Made by a program: the position numbers and the translations under genes. A stretch of 64,000 nucleotides of DNA from Cyanobium gracile_A (GTDB lineage Bacteria; Cyanobacteriota; Cyanobacteriia; PCC-6307; Cyanobiaceae): the NCBI RefSeq assembly GCF_034931305.1, contig NZ_JAYGHY010000004.1, positions 44,909 to 108,908 on the forward strand, given 5' to 3'. The stretch's first letter is position 1, and each line of letters starts with the position of its first letter. Of this stretch, positions 1 to 13,136 are shown piece after piece. The notes beneath the pieces were generated by a model that worked only from the letters and a program-made list of their open reading frames with translations, did not search any database and was not told the DNA's origin.

Positions 1-94
1 TGCCTTCGGCGCGCCCCTGTTCCTGCATCTGCGCGAACGCCGGCTGCTTGAGCTCTCCCGCCTTGACCAGGAGAGTCCCGTCAGCAACGGATGA
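1..94 (+). CDS. C-terminal end of an unidentified protein (partial)
   Basis: Only the last 30 codons are inside the window, ending in TGA at 92-94. The visible tail begins AFGAPLFLHLRERR and ends in a polar stretch. A Gly-Ala-Pro-hydrophobic-Arg pattern near the C-terminus occurs in FecCD/BtuC-type ABC permeases, but 30 residues are too few to assign a family. It converges on the minus-strand zinc-ribbon gene, whose stop is 10 bases away. Confidence 0.45.
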   Translation, partial: AFGAPLFLHLRERRLLELSRLDQESPVSNG

Positions 95-103
95 GCCGAT
101 CCC

Positions 104-526
104 TCAGGTGGTTTCGCTTTCCCTGATGGCACCATCGGCGGAGCCGGAGGCCTCCAGATCGACGGCATCCACATTGATCGTGACGTCGCGGGCGTCGATC
201 TCCCCATCGGCAGGGGATCCCCAGAAGAACGTTCCGGACGTGGCGCTGGGCGCCGTTCCAGACGCATCAACAACCTCAAACGCGCTGCCGCAGGCGGGGC
301 AAGCCTCGCTGCCTAGGCTGGTGAAGCCACAGTTCGGACAGGTACGCAGCCGGCGGCGGAGCACCTGCCAGCCGATCAGGCCCACCCCTGCCAGCAGCAG
401 CGGCAGAAACAGCAGCGTGAGGGTGAGCCCCCCGATCACATCCAGCAGGATCCTGCCCGCCGAGGTGGGCACCAGCAGCAGGGCGGCCGCCACACCGATC
501 CAGAGCCAGGGAATGCGGCGCTCCAT
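104..526 (-). CDS. Membrane protein with a zinc ribbon
   Basis: A 140-residue protein of unknown function. Two hydrophobic segments (about residues 5-20 and 28-55) are followed by a short basic stretch and a four-cysteine zinc ribbon of the form CPNCGF-x6-CPACG. The C-terminal third is acidic and low in complexity. The ATG at 526 overlaps the stop of the upstream gene by one base (TGATG), so the two are probably translationally coupled; a TTG one codon earlier is also possible. The membrane segments and ribbon are read from the sequence. A role in protein-protein contacts at the membrane would be a guess. Confidence 0.7.
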   Translation of the reverse strand: MERRIPWLWIGVAAALLLVPTSAGRILLDVIGGLTLTLLFLPLLLAGVGLIGWQVLRRRLRTCPNCGFTSLGSEACPACGSAFEVVDASGTAPSATSGTFFWGSPADGEIDARDVTINVDAVDLEASGSADGAIRESETT

Positions 527-789
527 CAACGCTGGAAGCGCGGGTCATTCTCGATCCACCGCTCCAAGGCCGCCAGACCTTCAAGGCCGGCCCAACCCAG
601 CAGCAGGGCCGCCACCAGCCAGGCGGCCAGCAGGCCAAGACCCAGCAACAGGGGAACCATCGCCAGGGTGGTCAGGCCGATCACCACAACCGCACCCACG
701 GCCATGCAGACAAGCGCCAGGCTGGCCGGCAATGGCGGTATCCGGAGGGAAAGCTTGGCCAAGGTTCGGTACGTCGAAGCGACTTCCAT
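526..789 (-). CDS. Small two-helix membrane protein
   Basis: An 87-residue hypothetical protein starting at the ATG at 789 (MEVASTYRTL). It has a basic N-terminus, two adjacent hydrophobic segments (about residues 22-45 and 47-70) and a charged tail ending in DPRFQR. A longer open frame continues upstream but only as antisense to the BrkB gene, so the internal ATG was chosen. It lies 23 bases after the BrkB stop and overlaps the zinc-ribbon gene by one base. These three minus-strand genes look like one operon downstream of the rRNA operon. The family is not recognised. Confidence 0.65.
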   Translation of the reverse strand: MEVASTYRTLAKLSLRIPPLPASLALVCMAVGAVVVIGLTTLAMVPLLLGLGLLAAWLVAALLLGWAGLEGLAALERWIENDPRFQR

Positions 790-812
790 CCTGACGCGAA
801 ACAAGTCCGTCC

Positions 813-1718
813 TCAGCGCGGCAGAGGTGTCGATGGCCCCCCAGCGGCACCGCCGGAAAGCACCACACTGAAACACTGGCCGAAATACAGAACCACCCCC
901 ACCAACCAGACCCAGAGCGTCAGCAGCAACACGGCACCCACCACCCCGTAGGCCTGGAAGCGCCAGCCAAGGGCGATCAGGATCCTGCCCAGGAGCAGGT
1001 TGGACAGGGTGAGACTGATGCTGACCAGCAGAGCGCCAGGAATCAAGGGGCGGAAGGGAATGCGGCGCGATGGCAGCAACCAGAGAAAAACCAGGGTGGC
1101 CGCGAAGCTGATCAACAGGGAAAGGAGCAGATCCAGGCCAAAAGAAAGGGAACTGAGCAAGAGCAAAGGCTTGGGCAGATAGGCCTTCAGCTGGTCCTGG
1201 AACCCACTCGAACCGAACAGCCGCACGGTGCTGAAGAGTTGGTCTACGACGATCAGAACCCCAACGAACAGGATGAGCGACAGGGCTTTCAGGCGTAGGG
1301 TCAGGAATCGGGCCACGTGCTGCTGCCAGCGCAGGTTGTCGAGTCCAAAGGGCCGGTTCCACCAGAGCCGATCAGCGCCGCGCTGGAGCGTCAGATAGAT
1401 GTTGCTGGCATTGAGGGCGAGAAGCACCAAGCCGAGGAGACCAGCGCCAAAACCCTGATTGGTGAAACGCCGCAGGGTGGCCTCCACGTCCGGAAGGGAG
1501 GAGGCTGGCAGCACCTGGGCCACGTAGACGAGCAGCCGGTCGACGCGCTCCATGTCGCGGCCGAGGAGCCTGGAGGCGACCGAGAGCGCGATCAACAGGG
1601 CCGGGAAAAAGGACTGGAGGGTGTGGTAGGCAAAGGCCGCACTGAGATCGACACAATCCGCGCGCAGCCACAGGGCATAGGCCTTCCAGATAGGGCGGAA
1701 GCGGCGACGCCAGCTCAC
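813..1718 (-). CDS. YihY/virulence factor BrkB family membrane protein
   Basis: An integral membrane protein of the YihY/BrkB family, whose biochemical role is not settled. From the GTG at 1718 it is 301 residues. The family's N-terminal pattern is present, with a charged helix followed by AAFAYHTLQSFFPALLIALS, and then about five more hydrophobic segments. The open frame extends to 1835, but that extension runs through a strong terminator hairpin at 1827-1854, so a start inside the hairpin is unlikely. No clear Shine-Dalgarno sequence precedes the GTG. It may be read by low-level read-through from the rRNA operon or from its own promoter in 1719-1826. Confidence 0.8.
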   Translation of the reverse strand: MSWRRRFRPIWKAYALWLRADCVDLSAAFAYHTLQSFFPALLIALSVASRLLGRDMERVDRLLVYVAQVLPASSLPDVEATLRRFTNQGFGAGLLGLVLLALNASNIYLTLQRGADRLWWNRPFGLDNLRWQQHVARFLTLRLKALSLILFVGVLIVVDQLFSTVRLFGSSGFQDQLKAYLPKPLLLLSSLSFGLDLLLSLLISFAATLVFLWLLPSRRIPFRPLIPGALLVSISLTLSNLLLGRILIALGWRFQAYGVVGAVLLLTLWVWLVGVVLYFGQCFSVVLSGGAAGGPSTPLPR

Positions 1719-1826
1719 GGCAGGATCAACGTCAAGAGTGTCGAGCAGATACGCCAATGCATTCTGCCCCGGTCCGCTGCTCCCGAAAAAGCACCAGCAG
1801 CCGGCCGCAAAACAACCGACCAACAG

Positions 1827-1854
1827 AAAAGCCACCCTCCTCGGGTGGCTTTTC
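1827..1854 (-). terminator. Terminator of the rRNA operon
   Basis: A nearly perfect palindrome in which AAAAGCCACCC pairs with GGGTGGCTTTT around a short loop. It lies about 65 bases past the 3' end of 5S rRNA on the minus strand. The A and T flanks on both sides mean it could work in either direction. Confidence 0.8.
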
Positions 1855-1919
1855 CTTCAACTCCATGTGGAGCTGGTGGCTCACATCGCGATGGGTCGCG
1901 ACGATGGAGCGGAAGTTTT

Positions 1920-2037
1920 ACCTGGCATCGAGCTATTTTTGCAGGGGGCTACCCCCCAACTATCGTCGCCGCTGCTGCGTTTCACAACCGAGTTCGAGAT
2001 GGATCGGTGTGGTTCCACAGCGCCATGGACACCAGGA
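1920..2037 (-). rRNA. rrf: 5S ribosomal RNA
   Basis: On the minus strand the sequence begins TCCTGGTGTCCATGGCG and carries the conserved CGATCCATCTCGAACTCGG segment. The 5' and 3' ends pair (CCTGG with CCAGG). Its position after 23S and before the terminator is the normal cyanobacterial order. Ends are good to within a few bases. Confidence 0.95.
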
Positions 2038-2217
2038 TAGGTTTCCCTTACCCGCAACAACTGTTGAGAACAAGGGTTGAACCCTGAGAACTGCATAGGT
2101 TAGAGCAACAGCTGACGCCATCACTCCTCTGGATAAAGAAGTCATTCCGCCACTCCCTACCAACAAGCTCCTTTCGAAACTTGCTTTCGGCAATGGCCGG
2201 CTTAGAACCAGATGTTG

Positions 2218-5090
<2,873 letters not shown>

Positions 5091-5592
5091 AATTAACACT
5101 CCCAACGTTCAGGGTTGTTGAGACCCATTCTTCTGCTTTCACTTCTCTACTCCTTTGATCTTTCGGTTTCCCGATCTCTCTCAGGCTTCGATGGTTTGAA
5201 AGGCAGAATCAAACTCTTCTCTCCTCGGCGGAAAGAAAAGACGCTGGAAGCTCTCGGCTCTAAACTCAAGAATCTCCCAGCCAGACTTTCACTTCACTTG
5301 GCAGTACCAAGTAAAGTTCGCGTCCGTCTGGGCATCTATGAGATGCTTTCTTTATCCAGACTCACCTATGCAGTTGTCAAGGTTCTTTGCTAGAGTCACT
5401 GATTTTTGGCTCGCGCTAAAATCAGCGAGTCCAGCTTCCTTTCAACCACCATCGATAAAATCTACTATCACTAGCAGTTCATCCATTGGGAATGAAAGGA
5501 GGCTGGAGTCCTCAGCTGAACATGTCTTGTCACCTCACCCATCGAAAGGCATCCTGTTGCCGCTTCCTGCTGGTGGTCTTCACTTGGTTGGA
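5091..5592 (-). other. Internal transcribed spacer between tRNA-Ala and 23S
   Basis: A 502-base spacer without a gene. It is less GC-rich than the protein genes. It should hold the 23S 5' processing stem and antitermination boxes, as in other cyanobacterial rRNA operons. I did not resolve individual boxes. Confidence 0.7.
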
Positions 5593-5665
5593 TGGAGGTT
5601 AGCGGACTCGAACCGCTGACATCCTGCTTGCAAAGCAGGCGCTCTACCAACTGAGCTAAACCCCC
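5593..5665 (-). tRNA. tRNA-Ala (anticodon TGC)
   Basis: 73 bases on the minus strand. The acceptor stem pairs GGGGGTT with AACCTCC, followed by discriminator A; the D-arm, T-arm (GGTTCGAGTCC) and anticodon loop TTTGCAA are complete. CCA is not encoded. It is the second tRNA in the 16S-23S spacer. Confidence 0.97.
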
Positions 5666-5674
5666 AAACACGAA

Positions 5675-5748
<74 letters not shown>

Positions 5749-6067
5749 AGGATTAATCACTTCGACACAAGCTTCTTACCACTTCCCTCAATTCCTAACT
5801 CTTTCGAGCTTTGAATCTTGGCAAAATGGGGAAACCCTTGGTGGGGTGACCTAGACAAAGTTTAGGAACTGAAAACGAGTCCATCACAACATCCTTAGAG
5901 TTAGCCTTCCTGCTCTTTCGAGCTCTCTGGTTTTCTCCTTGGCTTTGATGGCTCACCTTGAGGTACCGATCGACCTTCGAGATGACAGGACCGTGGCCTG
6001 AGACAAATGTGCTCCCCAAACTTTCGCTTGGTCGGCGCTCAGACATCACGATCAGTTGTGTCTCCCT
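5749..6067 (-). other. Spacer between 16S and tRNA-Ile
   Basis: 319 bases with no gene. It should contain the 3' half of the 16S processing stem and the conserved D-boxes of cyanobacterial spacers. I see no reading frame worth reporting. Confidence 0.65.
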
Positions 6068-7552
<1,485 letters not shown>

Positions 7553-8545
7553 TAGATCCAACCCTCTTGGATAACTCTCGCTACCCTCAGTTAGATTTGC
7601 CTCGTGCTATCCCTGCAGACTGGCGTCTACAAGAACATCAGGGCCACCATCGCTTTCACGCTGGGTTCAAAGAGTGCACATGTCAGCTCCCAGGCTCACC
7701 ATCCATCGGACAGTTCACTCGCTTGCTTCCAGTGACTTTCCCGAATCTCAGATCCGGTTCGCAACCGGTTGACCAGCCAAAGGGCCTTCCATCCTTTTCA
7801 AGATGACGCCGCTCCAAGCACCAGCGCGTCGTGAGAACGCCCTGGTACTCCTTGGTTGCTTCAACCCGTCGCTTGTTTCTTTTGACGGGACCTCACACCT
7901 CCACCGCTCTTCGTCCGTTGCCTCCTCTCTCAAGGACTCCTCTCCCCCTCGCCGTAGCGATGGACACAGGCTCTTTTGATTCGGTCGCCTACGGTCTCCC
8001 GCATTCACACCTCCTCGCCAGTCGCAACCGACGCAGTGGAAGCGTCAGTTCCTAAACTTTTTTGGTTGTCCAGGTTCAACCGCTCCACCCCTTCCGGGGC
8101 TCTCGCGGCGCGTCGCCTCCCGGCGACTCAGAAAACTTACAACACCGTCGGCTCGCGCCTCTCGATCCCGTAAGCCTGCTCCCCGCTCGAGCTCTCGCTC
8201 TCTGGGGCGCAGTCCAAAATCATATCACCTGCACCGACGCTGCAGCGCGATGACCTGCGGATCCGCCCCTGGCCACCGTTGCCGCCTGAGCAGCACAGGG
8301 CCCACGCAGCAGCTGGAACCAGCACGGAGCGTCTGGGACATGGGCACGTCGCAGACCTGGCCAAGGGGCTTGCAGCGTTCCTCTGGCGGCAGGCGGGCCT
8401 CGCTGGGCCCCCCTTTCCTGCCAGCCGAGCCCGTGGAAGGGCACCCAGAGGCCTGTGGGCCGTGCTCTCGCTATGTACGTCCTTCGGCCCGTGGGGTCTG
8501 CAGGGCTGCTGCTGGCCCCTGGACCCGCACGGACAGCCAGAACAC
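7553..8545 (-). other. Long leader and upstream region of the rRNA operon
   Basis: Nearly 1 kb between 16S and the petD terminator with no convincing protein gene; the open frames here lack family features and codon bias. The part next to 16S (7553 to about 8150) has the base composition of the rRNA spacers rather than of coding DNA, which suggests a long transcribed leader. From about 8250 to 8545 the sequence is GC-rich and I recognise nothing in it. RNase P RNA, SRP RNA and tmRNA signature motifs were looked for by eye and not found. Confidence 0.55.
8219..8227 (-). promoter_or_regulatory. Possible extended -10 promoter for the rRNA operon
   Basis: On the minus strand this reads TGATATGAT, an extended -10 element (TGN followed by TATGAT). 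No good -35 hexamer lies 17-18 bases upstream. If used, it would give an rRNA leader of about 650 bases. A second, weaker candidate is TTGAAC with TTTAGG around 8055-8085. Neither is proven. Confidence 0.3.
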
Positions 8546-8570
8546 AAAAAAGCCGCGATCACTCGCGGCT
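8546..8570 (-). terminator. Terminator after petD
   Basis: Stem GCCGCGA with TCGCGGC, a four-base loop, then six T on the minus strand. It lies 40 bases past the petD stop and ends the petBD transcript. Confidence 0.88.
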
Positions 8571-8609
8571 CAAGGGAAGGTTGATTCGGGACCAAGGCCC
8601 CGGTTGGCT

Positions 8610-9092
8610 TCAGAACAGACCCAGGGTGAGGGACTTGTCGATCGGCAGGCAGGCGCCGATGCCGAGGTAGATGGTGAACACGGTGCCGAACAGGAAGGCG
8701 CCCATGGCGACGGGACGGCGGAACGGGTTCTGGAACTTGTTGAAGCTCTCGATGAAGGGGATCAGCATCAGGCCCAGGGGGATCATCGTCTGGAGGGCGA
8801 TGCCAAGAAGCTTGTTGGGGACGACCCGGAGGATCTGGAACACCGGGTAGAGGTACCACTCGGGAAGGATCTCGAGCGGAGTGGCGAAGGGATCGGCCCG
8901 GTCACCCAGCATCGCCGGATCCAGAACGGCCAGCCCGACCAGGCAAGCCAGGGTTCCCAGGATCACCACCGGGAAGATGTAGAGGAGGTCGTTGGGCCAG
9001 GCCGGCTCGCCGTAATAGTTGTGGCCCATGCCCTTGGCCAGCTTGGCCCGCAGCTTGGGATCGGTGAGGTCAGGCTTCTTGAGGATGTGCAT
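8610..9092 (-). CDS. petD: Cytochrome b6-f complex subunit IV
   Basis: A 160-residue integral subunit of the thylakoid cytochrome b6-f complex, which passes electrons from plastoquinol to plastocyanin or cytochrome c6. The length equals the family norm. It has three transmembrane helices, the conserved PEWY motif of the quinol-oxidising site (in ILPEWYLYPVFQILR) and the start MHILKKPDL. It follows petB after a 58-base gap on the same strand, the usual petBD operon. A terminator follows. Nothing is unusual. Confidence 0.98.
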   Translation of the reverse strand: MHILKKPDLTDPKLRAKLAKGMGHNYYGEPAWPNDLLYIFPVVILGTLACLVGLAVLDPAMLGDRADPFATPLEILPEWYLYPVFQILRVVPNKLLGIALQTMIPLGLMLIPFIESFNKFQNPFRRPVAMGAFLFGTVFTIYLGIGACLPIDKSLTLGLF

Positions 9093-9150
9093 GGTGGGGA
9101 GCTCGCAGCGCTGGTGACCAGTGGGGGAAGGCTAAGTGGAAGAACGGGGT

Positions 9151-9825
9151 TCAGAGCGGGCCGGAGATGCCCTGCTTACGGATCATCAGGAAGTGGATGA
9201 GCATGAACACCGCCAGCAGCCAGGGCAGCACGAAGGTGTGGAGGCTGTAGAAGCGGGTGAGGGTGGACTGGCCCACGCTTTCACCGCCGCGGAGCAGCTC
9301 GACCATGAAGTCGCCCACCACGGGGACGGCAGCTGGAACACCGCTGACGATCTTGACGGCCCAGTACCCGACCTGATCCCAAGGGAGGGAGTAGCCGGTG
9401 ACGCCGAAGGACACGGTGATCACGGCCATGGTCACGCCGGTGACCCAGGTGAGCTCGCGGGGACGCTTGAAGCCGCCGGTGAGATACACGCGGAACACGT
9501 GCAGGATCAGCATCAGGACCATCATGCTGGCGCTCCAGCGGTGCACCGAACGGATCAGCCAGCCGAAGCTGACGTCAGTCATCAGGTACTGGACCGAGGT
9601 GTAGGCCTCCACCACCGTGGGCTTGTAGTAGAAGGTCATCGCGAAGCCGGTCGCGAACTGGATCAGGAAGCACACCAGCGTGATGCCGCCCAGGCAATAA
9701 AAGATGTTGACGTGGGGCGGGACGTACTTGGCGGAGATATCGTCGGCAATCGCCTGGATTTCGAGGCGCTCCTCAAACCAGTCATAGATCGGGGACGACT
9801 TGGCGCCAGGAGACGAGTTCGCCAT
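9151..9825 (-). CDS. petB: Cytochrome b6
   Basis: A 224-residue cytochrome b6 with four transmembrane helices. The heme-ligating histidines lie in SVHRWSASMM, ILHVFRVYL, YSLHTFVLPW and LIHFLMIRK. Cys44, in NIFYCLGG, corresponds to the residue that covalently holds heme c-i in the family. The N-terminus carries a short Ser/Pro-rich extension before YDWFEERLEIQAIADDI. It is divergent from ctpZ, so the promoter must lie in the short region after 9825 or within the first codons of the neighbour. Confidence 0.98.
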   Translation of the reverse strand: MANSSPGAKSSPIYDWFEERLEIQAIADDISAKYVPPHVNIFYCLGGITLVCFLIQFATGFAMTFYYKPTVVEAYTSVQYLMTDVSFGWLIRSVHRWSASMMVLMLILHVFRVYLTGGFKRPRELTWVTGVTMAVITVSFGVTGYSLPWDQVGYWAVKIVSGVPAAVPVVGDFMVELLRGGESVGQSTLTRFYSLHTFVLPWLLAVFMLIHFLMIRKQGISGPL

Positions 9826-9875
9826 GCAGCGTGGGGCTTGGGTTGCGAGAGTCTACCGATCGTGCTGACCCCCCT

Positions 9876-11168
9876 GTGAGAGACCCGGGCCGCCGGTCCA
9901 TCCCGGCTCAATGCTTTGCAACAGGGCTGCCGGGCCGTGTCCCGCTCCTGCAGCTCCTCCTGGTGACGGGCCTGTGCCTGCAGCTGTGGCTCCCCGCCCC
10001 GGCGCTGGCCCTCAGCGATGCCCAGCAACTGGTGGTGGAGGCCTGGCGGCTGGTGAACCAGAGCTACGTCGATCCCGCCCAGCTGGAGGCGGTGCAATGG
10101 CGGCACCTGCGCCAGAAAGCCCTCGAGACGCCGATCGCCAGCTCGGTGCAGGCCTACGACGCCATCGAGACCATGCTGGCGCCGATCGGCGACCCCTACA
10201 CCCGGATGCTGCGCCCGGAGGAGTACGCCACCCTGCGCTCCAACACCCAGGGCCGCGTGACCGGGGTGGGGCTGCAGCTGGGACTGCGGGCGGGGGATCA
10301 GCGGATCGTCGTGATCGCCCCCCTCGATGCCTCCCCCGCCGCCGACGCGGGGATCGTCTCCGGCACCGAGATCCTGAAGGTGGACGGCATCCCCGCCGAG
10401 GTGCTGGGGCTGGAGGGTACCGCCGCCCGCCTGCGGGGCCCCGCCGGCAGCGACGTGCTCCTGGCCCTTCGCGCCCCAGCGGGCCAACCCACGGAGGTGC
10501 TGCTCGACCGCCGCGAGGTGGATCTGCAACCGGTGCGCAGCCATCGGCTGCAGAGCGACGGGCACACCCTGGGCTACCTGCGGATCACCCAGTTCAGCGA
10601 ACCGGTGCCCCAGCAGGTGCGCTCCGCCCTGGCCGAGCTGACCGCCGCCGGGGGCAGCGGGCCGATCGAAGGACTGATCCTCGATCTGCGCAACAACTCG
10701 GGGGGGCTGGTGGCCGCCGGGCTGGCGGTGGCCGATGGGCTGCTCGACGGGGAGCCGATCGTGGAAACCCAGGACCGGGGCGGCATCGCCGCCCGGCAAC
10801 AGGCGACCCCCGGCTGTCTCTATGGCGGCCCCATGCTCACCCTCGTCAACGCCGGCACCGCCAGCGCCAGCGAGATCCTGGCCGGTGCCCTGCAGGACAG
10901 TGGCCGCTCCCGCCTGGCCGGCAGCCGCACCTTCGGCAAGGGACTGATCCAGACCCTGATCAACCTCAGTGACGGCAGCGGTCTGGCGGTGACCGTGGCC
11001 CGCTACCTCACCCCCAGCGGCCGCGACATCCAGAACCAGGGCATCGAGCCGGACGTGCTGCTGCCCCAGCCCGAGCCCCTGGAGCCGGACGGGGACGGGG
11101 ACACCTGGCGGCAGGCCGCCGCCACGCTGCTGGTGGCTGAACTGGCGGCCCCAGGCCTGGTGCCATGA
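9876..11168 (+). CDS. ctpZ: Carboxyl-terminal processing protease (S41 family)
   Basis: A secreted or lumenal S41 serine protease of the Ctp family, which trims C-termini of exported or thylakoid proteins; CtpA is the member that matures PsbA. From the GTG at 9876 it is 430 residues: a hydrophobic signal segment ending LPAPALA, an N-terminal helical region, a PDZ domain (about residues 125-205) and the catalytic domain. The catalytic Ser is in NAGTASASEIL and the Lys in SRTFGKG. The frame is open from 9831, so the start is uncertain. Its stop overlaps the HD gene by four bases. Assignment to CtpZ rather than CtpA is tentative. Confidence 0.85.
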   Translation: MRDPGRRSIPAQCFATGLPGRVPLLQLLLVTGLCLQLWLPAPALALSDAQQLVVEAWRLVNQSYVDPAQLEAVQWRHLRQKALETPIASSVQAYDAIETMLAPIGDPYTRMLRPEEYATLRSNTQGRVTGVGLQLGLRAGDQRIVVIAPLDASPAADAGIVSGTEILKVDGIPAEVLGLEGTAARLRGPAGSDVLLALRAPAGQPTEVLLDRREVDLQPVRSHRLQSDGHTLGYLRITQFSEPVPQQVRSALAELTAAGGSGPIEGLILDLRNNSGGLVAAGLAVADGLLDGEPIVETQDRGGIAARQQATPGCLYGGPMLTLVNAGTASASEILAGALQDSGRSRLAGSRTFGKGLIQTLINLSDGSGLAVTVARYLTPSGRDIQNQGIEPDVLLPQPEPLEPDGDGDTWRQAAATLLVAELAAPGLVP

Positions 11169-12439
11169 GCCAGCGCACCTACCACGATCCGCTGCACGGG
11201 GCGATCCGCCTCGATCGCCAGGACCCCGCCGAAGCGCTGGCGATCGATCTGATCGACACGGCGCCGTTCCAGCGGCTGCGGCGCATCCGCCAGCTGGGGC
11301 CGGCCTTTCTCACCTTCCATGGAGCGGAATCCAGCCGCTTCACCCATTCCCTGGGGGTGCTGGCGGTGGCGCGGCTGGCCCTGCAGCAGCTGGAGCGGCT
11401 CGATCCCTCCCTGGCCCAGCACCGGGGTGTCCTCTATGCCGCCGCCCTGCTGCACGACGTGGGCCACGGACCCCTCAGCCACTCGGGCGAGGAGATGTTC
11501 GGCGTGCAGCATGAGGTCTGGTCGGGCCGGCTGATCCGCGACCATCCCGCCCTGCGCGACCGCCTTGACGCCGATGCCCCCGGCCGGGCCGCCCTGGTGG
11601 CCGACCTGCTGGAGCACGGCCAGCACCCCTGCCGGGCGATCAAAGCGCTGATCAGCAGCCAGCTCGACTGCGACCGGCTCGACTATCTGCTGCGCGACAG
11701 CTACAGCACCGGCACCCGCTACGGCCAGCTCGACCTGGAGCGGATCCTCGCCAGCCTCACCCTGGCGCCCGACGGTGATCTGGCCCTGCATCCCCGCGGC
11801 CTGATGGCGGTGGAGCACTATCTGGTTGTGCGCCACCTGATGTACCGGAGCGTCTACAACCACCGGCTCAACATCGTCTGCAACTGGCTGCTGAACCAGG
11901 TGATCGCCGTGGCCCGCCGGCTCGGACCCGCCGTGGTGTGGGCCGATCCCACCATGGCCCGCTGGCTCTGGGATCGGGATCGGCTCGATCTCGACAGTTA
12001 CCTGGCCAACGACGACGTCCGCACCGGCTACCACCTGGTGCGCTGGCGCGAGGAGGCCCCCCCGGAACTGGCCGATCCCTGCGGGCGGCTGCTGGAGCGG
12101 CGCCTGCCCAAGGCCACGGACGTGAGCGATCTCCCCACGGCCGGCCGGATCGAGCTGCTGGCGGTGGCGCGGCAGCTGTGCGAACGGGCCGGCCTGGTGG
12201 CGGAAGGTTGCTGCGCCCTGCAGCAACGCCAGAGCCGGGGGTATCACCCCTACGCCGGGGGCCTGCGGCTCTGGGATGGCCTGCGGCTGCAGGCCCTCGA
12301 GCAGCGCTCGCCCCTGGTGGCCAGCCTCTGCCAGACGGTCGACATGGCCTGGCTGATCCACCCGGCCCAGGTGAGCGACGACCTGCGCGCGGCCCTGGCG
12401 GTGCGGCGACAGGAGGACAGGGGCCACCAGGGCCTCTAG
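11165..12439 (+). CDS. HD-domain phosphohydrolase
   Basis: A 424-residue member of the HD superfamily that includes SAMHD1-like and dGTP triphosphohydrolases. The metal-binding set is visible: His61 (RFTHSLGV), His97-Asp98 (LLHDVGHGPLSHS) and a later Asp in QLDCDRLDY (about residues 168-173). The N-terminal YHDPLHGAI pattern is typical of this subgroup. The substrate is unknown; a nucleotide is likely. It overlaps ctpZ by ATGA and lies just before minC, so the three are probably one operon. The C-terminal half is less conserved. Confidence 0.85.
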   Translation: MSQRTYHDPLHGAIRLDRQDPAEALAIDLIDTAPFQRLRRIRQLGPAFLTFHGAESSRFTHSLGVLAVARLALQQLERLDPSLAQHRGVLYAAALLHDVGHGPLSHSGEEMFGVQHEVWSGRLIRDHPALRDRLDADAPGRAALVADLLEHGQHPCRAIKALISSQLDCDRLDYLLRDSYSTGTRYGQLDLERILASLTLAPDGDLALHPRGLMAVEHYLVVRHLMYRSVYNHRLNIVCNWLLNQVIAVARRLGPAVVWADPTMARWLWDRDRLDLDSYLANDDVRTGYHLVRWREEAPPELADPCGRLLERRLPKATDVSDLPTAGRIELLAVARQLCERAGLVAEGCCALQQRQSRGYHPYAGGLRLWDGLRLQALEQRSPLVASLCQTVDMAWLIHPAQVSDDLRAALAVRRQEDRGHQGL

Positions 12440-12464
12440 GTTCGCTGCACCCCCGGACACCGTC

Positions 12465-13136
12465 GTGGCCGCCGCACTGATCCAGGCCGTCGACGACCGG
12501 CAGCCGCACCTGCTGCGGCTGCCGGTGCAGCAGGGCTCCGCCAGTGCCCTGGAGGAAGTGCGCTACGCCCTCGGCAGCCGCCACCCCCGGGCGGGCACGG
12601 TGGTGCTGGAGGCGGGCCGCTGGCACCTGCGCCTGCCGGAGCTGCGGCAGCTGCAGGAACTGCTGGCCCCCCTGCAGCTCGACCTGATTCGTGTCGCAGG
12701 TGACCACCCGGAGACGCTGGTGGCCGCCGCGGCCCTCGGACTCGAGATCGATCTGGCGGTGCCGCAACCGCCATCGCCAGCCGGAGCAGCCGTGGCCGGC
12801 GATCTGCTGGTGCATCGCGGCACCCTGCGCTCCGGCGACCATCTGCAGGCGGAGGGTTCGGTGCTGCTGCTGGGAGATGTGAACCCCGGCGCCCGCATCA
12901 GTGCCGCCGGCAATGTTCTGGTGTGGGGGCGGTTGCGGGGCATCGCCCATGCCGGCGTGGCCGGCGACCGCAACGCCCGCATCGTCGCCCTGCAACTGCG
13001 GCCCCTGCAGTTGCGCATCGCCGACATGGTGGCCCGGGGGCCGGAGGGTCTGCCGCCGCCAGGGCTGGCCGAGCAGGCCCTGCTGGTGGACGGGGAGATC
13101 CGCATCGATCCGGCGGCGCCGGACTTCAGCGGTTGA
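12465..13136 (+). CDS. minC: Septum site-determining protein MinC
   Basis: An inhibitor of FtsZ ring formation that acts with MinD at the membrane away from mid-cell. The protein has 223 residues from a GTG at 12465. The N-terminal domain is poorly conserved. The C-terminal beta-helix domain (about residues 105-215) is clear, with RSGDHLQAEGSVLLLGDVNPGA and AAGNVLVWGRLRGIAHAG. It converges with, and overlaps by 11 bases, a chromate-transporter gene on the other strand. minD lies 2.3 kb downstream rather than adjacent. Confidence 0.92.
   Translation: MAAALIQAVDDRQPHLLRLPVQQGSASALEEVRYALGSRHPRAGTVVLEAGRWHLRLPELRQLQELLAPLQLDLIRVAGDHPETLVAAAALGLEIDLAVPQPPSPAGAAVAGDLLVHRGTLRSGDHLQAEGSVLLLGDVNPGARISAAGNVLVWGRLRGIAHAGVAGDRNARIVALQLRPLQLRIADMVARGPEGLPPPGLAEQALLVDGEIRIDPAAPDFSG

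Noticed and set aside
8250..8545. Possible RNase P RNA, SRP RNA or tmRNA upstream of the rRNA operon
   Set aside because: Signature sequences for these RNAs were looked for on both strands and were not seen.
8250..9200. A 316-codon plus-strand frame upstream of and over petD
   Set aside because: About 60 percent is antisense to petD and the rest has no recognisable domain.
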